A stretch of 13,712 nt of DNA from an uncultured Collinsella sp. (GTDB lineage Bacteria; Actinomycetota; Coriobacteriia; Coriobacteriales; Coriobacteriaceae), in the NCBI GenBank assembly GCA_900550815.1, contig URTW01000034.1, positions 1 to 13,712 of the forward strand, written 5' to 3'. This document shows, one piece after another, positions 7,391 through 13,712 of the stretch (positions are counted from its first letter, which is position 1; every line of letters begins with the position of its first letter). Both the position numbers and the translations under genes were made by a program. The notes under the pieces are model-generated. The model was given only the letters and a program-made list of their open reading frames with translations. It ran no database searches and was not told the DNA's origin.

Positions 7391-8740
7391 ATGGATACAC
7401 CGTTGGGCTCCGTGCTCTACATCACCCTCGGGTGCGCTAAGAACGAGGTTGACACCGACCGCATGCGTTCTCTTTTGACCGCCGCGGGCTACGAGGAGGC
7501 ATTCGACCCGCAGGATGCCGACATCGCCATCGTCAATACTTGCTCGTTCCTCGCCTCCGCAACGTCCGAGAGCATCGAGACCACGCTCGAGCTCGCCAAC
7601 GAGGTTCAGGACGGCGTTCGTTCTTGCCCCATCGTCATGTGCGGCTGCGTGCCGTCGCGCTATGGCGACGACCTGCCTGACGAGCTGCCCGAGGTCGCTG
7701 CCTTTGTGAAGGCCGACGAGGAGGACGGCATCGTGGCGGTCATCGGTGGCGTGCTGGGCGTCGAGCGTGAGATCGCGGCCTATATCCCTCAGGTCAAGCG
7801 TACCGTCGAGGGTGCGGGTGCCTACGTCAAGATTTCCGATGGCTGCAATCGTTTTTGCAGCTTCTGCATGATCCCCTACATTCGCGGTCGCTATCATTCG
7901 CGCAATGCCGAGAGCATCATCTCCGAGGTGCGCGACCTGGTTGCCGGCGGTGTGCGCGAGATCGTGCTGATCGGCCAGGACACGGGCATCTGGGGTACCG
8001 ACTTTGCCGACGAGGACGTCGCCGATGGCTCGCCGCGCAATCTGGCGCAGCTGCTGCGTGCCGTCGCCGAGGCCGTGCGCCCGCACAACGTTTGGGTGCG
8101 CGTGCTCTATCTGCAGCCCGAGGGCATGACTGACGAGCTCATTGAGACCATTCGTGATACGCCCGAGGTGCTGCCCTATATCGATATCCCCGTTCAGCAC
8201 TGCGACGCGCGCATCCTCAAGGCTATGCGCCGTTCTGGTTCGCGCCAGGAGCTCGAGGACCTGTTCCGCGATCTGCGTGAGCGTATCCCCGGCATCGTGA
8301 TCCGTTCCACGGCCATGGTCGGCTTCCCGACCGAGACCGACGACGAGTTCCGCGACCTTATCGACTTTATGGACACCGTCGGCTTTGACTACACGAGCGT
8401 CTTTGTCTACTCGCAGGAGGAGGGCAGCCTGGCCGCTAAGATGGAGGGTCAGGTCGACGAAGAGGTCAAGCTCGAGCGCGCCCAGGAGGCCATGGACCTG
8501 GCCGAGTCGCTCGGTTTTGCCGCCACCGCCGCACATGTGGGCGAGCGCGCCCAGGTGATCGTCGACGGTATCGAAGAGACCGAGGATGGCGCCGAGCTGA
8601 TCGGCCATGCCTGGTTCCAGGCGCCCGATTCCGATGGTGCGGTGCATCTGGACGCCAGCGAGGCGTCCGTGGGCGATATTCTGACCGTCGAGTTTACCGA
8701 TAGCTTCTGCTATGAGCTTATCGGTCATGTTGTGGAGTAG
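7391..8740 (+). CDS. rimO: Ribosomal protein S12 methylthiotransferase RimO
   Basis: This intact 449-residue radical-SAM methylthiotransferase has GAAAGGACC about 14 nt before its ATG. The N-terminal UPF0004 domain carries the three expected cysteines (Cys15 in GCAKN, Cys51 in NTCSF, Cys86 in CGC). The radical-SAM cluster motif CNRFCSFC gives Cys152, Cys156 and Cys159. LLYLQPEG-like and DIPVQHCDARILKAMRRSG segments follow, then GFPTETDDEF and a C-terminal TRAM-like domain (about 380-449). RimO adds a methylthio group to an aspartate of ribosomal protein S12. RimO rather than MiaB is favoured by GCAKNEVD, by VYSQEEGSLAAKM and by the pgsA/cinA context. The stop TAG is part of a TAGGAG Shine-Dalgarno for pgsA. 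Confidence 0.93.
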   Translation: MDTPLGSVLYITLGCAKNEVDTDRMRSLLTAAGYEEAFDPQDADIAIVNTCSFLASATSESIETTLELANEVQDGVRSCPIVMCGCVPSRYGDDLPDELPEVAAFVKADEEDGIVAVIGGVLGVEREIAAYIPQVKRTVEGAGAYVKISDGCNRFCSFCMIPYIRGRYHSRNAESIISEVRDLVAGGVREIVLIGQDTGIWGTDFADEDVADGSPRNLAQLLRAVAEAVRPHNVWVRVLYLQPEGMTDELIETIRDTPEVLPYIDIPVQHCDARILKAMRRSGSRQELEDLFRDLRERIPGIVIRSTAMVGFPTETDDEFRDLIDFMDTVGFDYTSVFVYSQEEGSLAAKMEGQVDEEVKLERAQEAMDLAESLGFAATAAHVGERAQVIVDGIEETEDGAELIGHAWFQAPDSDGAVHLDASEASVGDILTVEFTDSFCYELIGHVVE

Positions 8741-8749
8741 GAGAGCGTC

Positions 8750-9388
8750 GTGGCTAACGAGAGCAATAAGGAACTGACGAGTGTCAGGACGCCCGCCAAC
8801 ATCGTGACGTGCGTGCGCATCGTCCTTATTCCGGTGTTTATGATCGTGTCGGCGCTGTCTCACTCGAGCGTTGCCGGTACGGATTGGAGCATCTTCGACG
8901 GCCCGCTCGCCGCCGCTGCCTTCATTCTGTATGTGATCCTGTCGTGCACCGATAAGGTCGACGGTTATCTGGCTCGTTCACGCAACGAGATCACCGACTT
9001 CGGTAAATTCTTGGACCCCATCGCCGACAAGCTGCTCGTGTTCTCGGCCCTGCTGCTGTTCTTGGACTTTGGCGCCGTAACCGTGTGGTCGGTGTTCATC
9101 ATCCTGTTCCGTGAGCTTCTGGTGAGCGCCCTTCGCATGGTTGCGAGTGCCGCCGGTGTGGTCGTTGCGGCCGATAAGCTCGGCAAGTACAAGACGGCAA
9201 CCACGATGGTCTCCATCTGCGGTTACCTGTGCGTTTTTGCGATGGCCGGCTTGCACCTTGGCCCGGTGGCGCTGACGCTCGGCATCTACTCGGTGTCGCG
9301 CTTCCTGTACGCCGTTGCCGTTGTCTTGACCGTTATCTCGGGCGCCCAGTACTTCTGGAACTGCCGCAAGATCGTCTTTTCGGTCTAG
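8750..9388 (+). CDS. pgsA: CDP-diacylglycerol--glycerol-3-phosphate 3-phosphatidyltransferase
   Basis: This is a 212-residue integral membrane CDP-alcohol phosphatidyltransferase. The family signature D-x2-DG-x2-AR-x8-G-x3-D-x3-D is complete: Asp68, Asp71, Gly72, Ala75, Arg76, Gly85, Asp89, Asp93. About five or six hydrophobic segments flank it. The enzyme makes phosphatidylglycerophosphate, the precursor of phosphatidylglycerol and cardiolipin, at the cytoplasmic membrane. The GTG start at 8750 is supported by TAGGAG (8738-8743), which includes the rimO stop codon, so translation is probably coupled. PgsA rather than another CDP-alcohol transferase is inferred from NIVTCVRIVLIPVF at the N-terminus and from the rimO/cinA neighbours. 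Confidence 0.9.
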   Translation: MANESNKELTSVRTPANIVTCVRIVLIPVFMIVSALSHSSVAGTDWSIFDGPLAAAAFILYVILSCTDKVDGYLARSRNEITDFGKFLDPIADKLLVFSALLLFLDFGAVTVWSVFIILFRELLVSALRMVASAAGVVVAADKLGKYKTATTMVSICGYLCVFAMAGLHLGPVALTLGIYSVSRFLYAVAVVLTVISGAQYFWNCRKIVFSV

Positions 9389-9394
9389 GTCCTG

Positions 9395-9931
9395 GTGAGT
9401 ATGACGGACTCTTTTGAGCAGATTTCCGCACATAACGAGGAGCTGGCGCGCGATATCGTCGAGCGCGCGAGCGCTCGGGGCATGACGGTTTCGACGGCTG
9501 AGTCGCTGACGGCGGGTATGATCGCCTCGACGATTGCCGATATCCCGGGCGCCTCGGCGGTGCTGCGCGGTGGTGCGGTGACGTACTGCGACGAGATTAA
9601 GCATCGCGTGCTGGGTGGTGAGCAGGAGACGCGCGACCGCTATACCGCGGTGGCGCATCAGTCCGCGCGCGAGATGGCGGTGGGTTCGCTGGAGCTGTAC
9701 CAGAGCGATATTGCAGTGAGCGCAACGGGTTATGCCGGCCCCGGCGGTGGTACTGAGGACGATCCTGCGGGCACTTTCCTTATTGGCTGGGCGCATCGTT
9801 CCGCCGATGGGGGCGTGCCGGTCGTGGACTCTGTGCGCTGCCACTATGAGGGCGACCGTTCGTGTGTTCGTGCCCATGCGGTCACGGAGGCATTGGGTCG
9901 CATTGCCCTTGTACTCAATTCTATGGAATAG
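9395..9931 (+). CDS. cinA: CinA C-terminal domain protein (nicotinamide-nucleotide amidase, PncC-type)
   Basis: The protein is 178 residues from GTG 9395, or 176 from ATG 9401; neither start has a strong ribosome-binding site, though TAGGT overlapping the pgsA stop favours the GTG. It is a stand-alone CinA_C domain lacking the N-terminal molybdopterin-binding-like half of full CinA. The conserved STAESLTAG contains the likely catalytic Ser, and TGYAGPGGGTEDDPAGTF is the second signature. Family members deamidate nicotinamide mononucleotide in the NAD salvage cycle. The gene name reflects frequent linkage to recA, seen here. It is in the same reading frame as rimO and pgsA, 6 nt after pgsA. 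Confidence 0.88.
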   Translation: MSMTDSFEQISAHNEELARDIVERASARGMTVSTAESLTAGMIASTIADIPGASAVLRGGAVTYCDEIKHRVLGGEQETRDRYTAVAHQSAREMAVGSLELYQSDIAVSATGYAGPGGGTEDDPAGTFLIGWAHRSADGGVPVVDSVRCHYEGDRSCVRAHAVTEALGRIALVLNSME

Positions 9932-9938
9932 ACGTGTT

Positions 9939-9962
9939 TTAAGGGGCCTCCGGGCCCCTTAA
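9939..9962 (+). terminator. Probable transcription terminator hairpin after cinA
   Basis: AAGGGGCC (9941-9948) pairs perfectly with GGCCCCTT (9953-9960) around a UCCG tetraloop. Two more T-A pairs (9939-9940 with 9961-9962) make a 10-bp stem. It starts 8 nt after the cinA stop. The 3' side lacks a long T-run (AATTGTGG), so termination may be partial. The TTTT on the 5' side means it could also act in the opposite direction. Confidence 0.7.
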
Positions 9963-10059
9963 TTGTGGAGATAGGGACCTCCGGCGAATTATATCTTTGT
10001 GCAGGTAGTTGTCGTATTTTTCCTCGTCATGATTTTCTTGGTTCGCCTGCGGTCAAGCA

Positions 10060-10103
10060 TTTGGTCAGTGTTTGGTCGGCGTTTGGTTGGGTTTTGGAAA
10101 GAC
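10060..10103 (+). repeat. Four tandem 11-bp units upstream of the recA promoter
   Basis: TTTGGTCAGTG, TTTGGTCGGCG, TTTGGTTGGGT and TTTGGAAAGAC occupy 10060-10070, 10071-10081, 10082-10092 and 10093-10103. Each begins TTTGG, and the spacing is exactly 11 bp, about one helical turn. The array ends 26 bp before the recA -35 box. It may be a binding array or a bent-DNA element. No known protein site is recognised. Confidence 0.65.
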
Positions 10104-10129
10104 TGCCTGCATATGATTTATCTGAACGG

Positions 10130-10158
10130 TTGACCACGAACAGCCGTTCGTTTATTAT
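10130..10158 (+). promoter_or_regulatory. recA promoter (TTGACC, 17 bp, TATTAT)
   Basis: TTGACC (10130-10135) and TATTAT (10153-10158) each match five of six consensus bases and are separated by 17 bp. The start of transcription would be near 10165, giving a short leader that contains the GAGGAGGG ribosome-binding site (10175-10182). The LexA box fills the spacer. Confidence 0.85.
10137..10150 (+). promoter_or_regulatory. LexA operator (SOS box)
   Basis: CGAACAGCCGTTCG is a perfect CGAAC-N4-GTTCG palindrome, the Gram-positive/actinobacterial LexA type. It lies entirely between the -35 and -10 boxes of recA, so bound LexA would block RNA polymerase. This implies DNA-damage induction of recA and probably recX. 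lexA itself is not in the window. Confidence 0.92.
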
Positions 10159-10188
10159 CGATGCAGGTTGTTAAGAGGAGGGCTATTC

Positions 10189-11337
10189 ATGGCCAAGAAT
10201 TCAGGTCCCGTACGTACCGTTCATGCTCGCACGACGGGTAAAGAGCGCGATGAGATGATCGCTACCACCAAGGCCGAGATCGAGAAGAAATTCGGCCAGG
10301 GTTCCATCATGAGGTACGGCGACGGTGGCCCCGAGCTCGAGGTCGAGGCCATCCCTACGGGCGCTCTGGCACTTGATGCCGCGCTGGGTATCGGCGGTGT
10401 GCCGCGCGGCCGAATCGTCGAGATCTACGGTCCCGAGTCCTCCGGTAAGACGACGCTTTCGCTCGAGATCCTGGCCGAGGCCCAGGCAATGGGTGGCGTT
10501 GTGGCATTTATCGATGCCGAGCACGCGCTTGATCCTACTTATGCCGCGCGCATTGGCGTGGATATCGACGAGGTACTGATTTCCCAGCCCGATACGGGTG
10601 AGCAGGCGCTCGAGATTGTTGACATGCTCGTGCGTTCCGGCGCCATCGATGCCATCGTCGTCGACTCCGTCGCCGCGCTGACCCCGCGTGCCGAGATCGA
10701 GGGAGAAATCGGCGATACTACGGTCGGTCTTCAGGCTCGCCTGATGAGCCAAGCTCTTCGCAAGCTCGCCGGCTCGCTGTCCAAGTCCAACACGACGTGC
10801 ATCTTCATTAACCAGCTGCGTGAGAAGATCGGCGTCATGTTCGGCAACCCCGAGACTACGACGGGCGGCCGCGCCCTTAAGTTCTTCTCTTCGGTGCGTA
10901 TCGACATTCGTCGTATCGACAGCATTAAGCTTAAGGACGAGGTTATCGGTAACCGCGTGCGCGCCAAGGTCGTTAAGAACAAGGTGGCAGCTCCGTTCCG
11001 TTCTGCTGAGTTCGACATCATGTACGGTACGGGCATCTCTAAGGAGGGCTCGATTCTGGACATGGCTGTCGAGTGCGGCATCTGCAAGAAGATGGGCTCC
11101 TGGTTTGCCTATGGCGAGGACAAGCTCGGCAACGGTCGCGAGGCCGCCAAGGCTTTCCTGCGCGAACACCCCGATTGCGCCGATGAGATTGAGCATAAGG
11201 TCCGCCTTGCCTGCGGGCTTGAGTTTGATGACGATGCTCCGTCCGAGGTCGAGCTGACCGATCAGCCTGCGCCTGAGGAGTTTGACGAGCTTTACGCCAT
11301 CGATGGTTCCGCCATGCTCGATGATGACGACGAGTAG
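10189..11337 (+). CDS. recA: Recombinase RecA
   Basis: The 382-residue protein starts at ATG 10189, set by GAGGAGGG 6 nt upstream; an earlier in-frame TTG would lie before this site and is rejected. Walker A is GPESSGKTT (81-89). Other signatures are [70 protein letters not shown] (loop L2 region) and the C-terminal domain with [11 protein letters not shown]. The tail is strongly acidic (ends DDDDE), as usual for RecA. It catalyses homologous strand exchange and stimulates LexA self-cleavage. It is transcribed from its own LexA-controlled promoter and is probably co-transcribed with recX 11 nt downstream. The frame is intact. Confidence 0.98.
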   Translation: MAKNSGPVRTVHARTTGKERDEMIATTKAEIEKKFGQGSIMRYGDGGPELEVEAIPTGALALDAALGIGGVPRGRIVEIYGPESSGKTTLSLEILAEAQAMGGVVAFIDAEHALDPTYAARIGVDIDEVLISQPDTGEQALEIVDMLVRSGAIDAIVVDSVAALTPRAEIEGEIGDTTVGLQARLMSQALRKLAGSLSKSNTTCIFINQLREKIGVMFGNPETTTGGRALKFFSSVRIDIRRIDSIKLKDEVIGNRVRAKVVKNKVAAPFRSAEFDIMYGTGISKEGSILDMAVECGICKKMGSWFAYGEDKLGNGREAAKAFLREHPDCADEIEHKVRLACGLEFDDDAPSEVELTDQPAPEEFDELYAIDGSAMLDDDDE

Positions 11338-11348
11338 CGGTTACGCTC

Positions 11349-12041
11349 ATGTCGTATACGGTGACCGAGGCCACGGTCGTCTTTCCCGATAAGAAGGCGG
11401 CCTCCTCGTTCTCGAGCGGGTATGCGTCCAAAAAGCCTTGCGCACATATCGATTGTGAGCTTGAGGGCGGTTTTGAGCGGTCCATTTGGATTCCCGTGCG
11501 GGTCGCGCGGCTGTATGTCAAAAACGGCCCCGATCTTCCCTGTGATTGGGACAACTTTCGTGAGGCGGTGCAGATCATCGAGCGTAAATGTGCACTTACC
11601 ATGGTGACCGAGATGTTATCGCGCCGCGACCATGCGACGGGTGAGGTCCGTGACAAGTTGGCTCGCTACGGCTTTCGCCAGCCCGCGATTGATTTCGCCG
11701 TCGAGCGCGCCACCGAGTATCGCTTTTTAGACGAGAACCGCTTTTGCTCGTACTTTATCGAGGAACGCAAGCGGCGCGGTTGGGGACAGCGCAAAATCGA
11801 GACCGAGCTCAAGCGACGTCATGTTGTGCTCGATGACATTCCCGGTTATCCCGAGGATTATTTTGCCGTCGAAGACGATTTGGCGCGTGCGTCAGCCCTG
11901 CTCGCCAAGCGGCGTGTTCCAGAGACGCGCGGATTCGAAAAACTGGTTCGGTTTTTGATGGGCAAGGGCTTCTCGTATCACATCGCCGCCGATGCCGTTA
12001 AGGCACGTCTCGATGCCGAATGCGAGGAATGTGCGGTTTAG
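11349..12041 (+). CDS. recX: RecX-family regulatory protein
   Basis: The 230-residue protein starts at ATG 11349, 11 nt after recA, with no clear Shine-Dalgarno, so it may depend on coupling to recA translation. Residues 1 to about 75 are a lineage-variable N-terminal region. From about 80 it shows RecX three-helix repeats: MVTEMLSRRDHATGEVRDKLARYGF, then RFLDENRFCSYFIEERKRRGWGQRKIETELKRRHV, then FEKLVRFLMGKGFSYHIAADAV. RecX binds RecA filaments and limits RecA activity. Its position directly after recA supports the call. Expression should follow the SOS-controlled recA promoter. Confidence 0.92.
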   Translation: MSYTVTEATVVFPDKKAASSFSSGYASKKPCAHIDCELEGGFERSIWIPVRVARLYVKNGPDLPCDWDNFREAVQIIERKCALTMVTEMLSRRDHATGEVRDKLARYGFRQPAIDFAVERATEYRFLDENRFCSYFIEERKRRGWGQRKIETELKRRHVVLDDIPGYPEDYFAVEDDLARASALLAKRRVPETRGFEKLVRFLMGKGFSYHIAADAVKARLDAECEECAV

Positions 12042-12103
12042 GCGTATGCGTTTTGTGGTCCTGCCGTTCACCGCGTTTTAGCCGCCGTACTGGGGCCATT
12101 TAT

Positions 12104-12132
12104 TTGACAGTTGTTGTGGTTCAACGTACGAT
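12104..12132 (+). promoter_or_regulatory. rny promoter (TTGACA, 17 bp, TACGAT)
   Basis: TTGACA (12104-12109) is a perfect -35. TACGAT (12127-12132) is a reasonable -10 at a 17-bp spacing. Transcription would begin near 12139, leaving an about 160-nt untranslated leader before rny. Confidence 0.8.
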
Positions 12133-12237
12133 AAACACTGTCATTTGCTTTGTGATATGTGCTCATCTGTGATGAGTTTGTTTATATGTTTATCTGTATC
12201 CGACCCGCATAAGCTGCGCCCATATTACTCAAATGTC

Positions 12238-12263
12238 GCGAGCCGTTCGTAAGGACGGTTCGC
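12238..12263 (+). promoter_or_regulatory. Hairpin in the rny leader, possible attenuator or small-RNA end
   Basis: GCGAGCCGT (12238-12246) pairs with ACGGTTCGC (12255-12263), nine pairs including one G-U, loop of eight. It is followed by TTTGTTGTG, a weak U-rich tract. It lies 35 nt before the rny start, so it could cut transcription short, be an RNase processing site for feedback on rny, or end a small RNA begun at about 12139. Confidence 0.5.
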
Positions 12264-12298
12264 TTTGTTGTGTAACGAATCCATAAAAAGGAGTGAGC

Positions 12299-13712
12299 AT
12301 GCCTATCATCGCAGCGCTCGTTGGCATCGTTTTAGGTGCCATCGCCGCCATTGCCTACATGCGCACCGCCAAGCAGGGTAGTCTTCATGAGGCCGACGAA
12401 AAGATCCAGTCGGCACACGCACAGGCTGAGTCCCTGATCGGCGATGCAAAGCGTCAGGCCGAGACCCTCAAAAAAGAGGCTCTGCTCGAGGCTAAAGAGG
12501 AGATCATCAAGAACAAGCAGGCCGCCGAGGCCGAGGACAAGCAGCGTAAGAGCGAGATTCGTACGCTCGAGAACCGCGTGATGCAGCGCGAGGAATCCCT
12601 CGATCGCCGCAACGACGCTCTCGACAAGCGCGAGCATCAGCTGTCCAGCCAGGCCGGTCAGGTCGAGAAGCGCTCCCGTGAGCTCGAGGAGCTCTGCGCA
12701 AAGCAGACCTCCGAGCTCGAGCGTATCGCCGACCTTACCCGCGAGGATGCCCACAAGGAGCTCCTCGATAAGGTTCGCGGCGAGGTCACCCACGAGGCCG
12801 CCACGATCATTCGCGAGTCCGAGCAGCAGGTTCGCGCCGAGTGCCACAAGACCGCCCAGGAGATTCTGTCCCTGGCGATTCAGCGCTGCGCTGCCGACCA
12901 CACTGCCGAGGTCACCGTTACCTCCGTGCACATTCCCTCTGATGACCTCAAGGGCCGTATAATCGGTCGCGAGGGTCGCAACATCCGCACCTTCGAGCAG
13001 GTTTCCGGCGTCAACCTCGTGATCGACGACACGCCCGAGACCGTCGTTCTTTCGAGCTTCGACCCGGTCCGTCGTGAGACCGCCCGTGTCGCCCTCGAGA
13101 ACCTCATCGCCGACGGCCGCATTCACCCTGCCCGCATCGAGGAGATGTATCACAAGGCTGCCGACCTGGTTCAGCAGCGCGTGCGCGAGGCTGGCGAGCA
13201 GGCTGCCTTCGATACCGGCATCCACGACCTGCACCCCGAGATCGTCAAGACCCTTGGTGCCTTGCGCTACCGTACCTCGTTTGGTCAGAACGTGCTTCAG
13301 CACTCCCTCGAGGTCTCTGATCTCTGCGGCGTGATGGCTTCCGAGCTTGGCCTGGACGTTGTGACCGCCAAGCGCGCCGGTCTGCTTCACGACCTGGGCA
13401 AGGCAATTGACCACGACGTCGAGGGCCCGCATGCCGTCATCGGCGCCGAGCTCGCCCGTCGTTATGGCGAGAAGCCCGTTATCGTCCACGCTATCGAGGC
13501 TCACCATGCCGATGTCGACCCCAACACGGTGCTCGATGTCCTGGTGCAGGCCGCCGATGCTGTCTCAGCCTCTCGCCCCGGTGCCCGTCGCGAGTCTGCC
13601 GAGAACTACATCAAGCGCCTTGAGAAGCTCGAGGAGATCGCCAACTCCCATGACGGCGTCGAGCGTACCTATGCCATGCAGGCTGGTCGCGAGGTCCATG
13701 TCATGGTTCAGC
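12299..13712 (+). CDS. rny: Ribonuclease Y, 3' end beyond the window
   Basis: ATG 12299 follows AAGGAG by 5 nt, and the frame stays open for 471 codons to the right edge. The family is about 510-520 residues, so only the C-terminal end is missing. The order is typical: one N-terminal membrane anchor (about 3-22, [19 protein letters not shown]), a long Glu/Lys/Gln-rich coiled coil (about 30-190), a KH RNA-binding domain with [15 protein letters not shown] (219-233) and an HD phosphohydrolase domain with HD at 364-365 ([12 protein letters not shown]). RNase Y is a membrane-bound endoribonuclease that starts mRNA decay. With RNase J at the other end of the window, both arms of Gram-positive-type mRNA decay are encoded here. 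Confidence 0.95.
   Translation, partial: MPIIAALVGIVLGAIAAIAYMRTAKQGSLHEADEKIQSAHAQAESLIGDAKRQAETLKKEALLEAKEEIIKNKQAAEAEDKQRKSEIRTLENRVMQREESLDRRNDALDKREHQLSSQAGQVEKRSRELEELCAKQTSELERIADLTREDAHKELLDKVRGEVTHEAATIIRESEQQVRAECHKTAQEILSLAIQRCAADHTAEVTVTSVHIPSDDLKGRIIGREGRNIRTFEQVSGVNLVIDDTPETVVLSSFDPVRRETARVALENLIADGRIHPARIEEMYHKAADLVQQRVREAGEQAAFDTGIHDLHPEIVKTLGALRYRTSFGQNVLQHSLEVSDLCGVMASELGLDVVTAKRAGLLHDLGKAIDHDVEGPHAVIGAELARRYGEKPVIVHAIEAHHADVDPNTVLDVLVQAADAVSASRPGARRESAENYIKRLEKLEEIANSHDGVERTYAMQAGREVHVMVQ

Larger units (their letters stand above)
12042..12298 (+). other. rny leader region
   Basis: These 257 bases contain no protein gene. They hold a good promoter (12104-12132), a small hairpin CTCATC/GATGAG with a TGT loop (12162-12176) followed by TTTGTTT, a larger hairpin (12238-12263) and the rny ribosome-binding site AAGGAG (12288-12293). 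No terminator for recX is evident before the promoter. Confidence 0.7.

Noticed and set aside
6836..8863. 675-codon open frame on the minus strand opposite yajQ/rimO
   Set aside because: It mirrors the GC-rich codon pattern of the real plus-strand genes, has no recognisable domain, and its product is Arg/His/Asp-rich noise. Similar long antisense frames oppose ftsK (3942-5369), recA and rny.
9965..10174. 69-codon open frame between cinA and recA
   Set aside because: It runs through the phased repeats, the recA promoter, the LexA box and into the leader, has no ribosome-binding site and no protein-like character.
10168..10188. Earlier TTG start for recA adding seven residues
   Set aside because: The extra codons would be made of the ribosome-binding site itself. 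ATG 10189 has ideal spacing and gives the usual RecA N-terminus.
1..13712. Mobile element, prophage, CRISPR array or defence island
   Set aside because: No transposase, integrase, terminal repeats, spaced repeat array or defence-type protein was seen. Gene content and order are conserved housekeeping.

Overview
The window is chromosomal housekeeping DNA from a GC-rich actinobacterium. The protein wording and the order rnj-ftsK-rodZ-yajQ-rimO-pgsA-cinA-recA-recX-rny point to the class Coriobacteriia, most likely a gut Collinsella or close relative. This is an inference from recognised protein sequence, not from a search. TAG is the usual stop (seven of nine gene ends), starts are ATG, GTG and TTG, and a Firmicutes/Actinobacteria-type LexA box lies in the recA promoter.

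Layout. Positions 1-471 (minus strand) hold the N-terminal part of a RumA/TrmA-type RNA uracil-C5 methyltransferase. Positions 472-907 are a divergent intergenic region with a strongly base-pairing block at about 583-722. On the plus strand follow an RNase J locus (908-2578), an FtsK locus (2580-5360) and a RodZ-like locus (5360-6839), then intact yajQ, rimO, pgsA and cinA. A UCCG-loop hairpin closes the cinA transcript. recA (10189-11337) has its own promoter with an embedded LexA operator and is followed closely by recX. A second promoter with a hairpin leader precedes rny (RNase Y), which runs off the right edge.

How the genes fit together. The cluster combines RNA turnover (RNase J and RNase Y), chromosome segregation at division (FtsK), cell shape (RodZ-like), ribosome modification (RimO), phospholipid synthesis (PgsA), NAD salvage or repair-linked deamidation (CinA C-terminal domain) and recombination with its modulator (RecA/RecX). 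This order is a common conserved neighbourhood, and I see no mobile element, CRISPR array, tRNA or rRNA.

The main surprise is that the left 6 kb looks damaged while the right 7 kb looks clean. rnj and ftsK each carry one in-frame TAG, rodZ carries a one-base frameshift at a C run, the FtsK Walker B aspartate reads Ala, and the methyltransferase lacks one expected cluster cysteine. Most of the substitutions could be plus-strand A-to-T or A-to-C changes. That suggests sequence error or localised mutation rather than a recoding system. I found no convincing evidence of a novel multi-gene system. The best leads for undescribed biology are the structured block upstream of rnj, the four-copy 11-bp phased repeat upstream of the recA promoter, and the rny leader hairpin.
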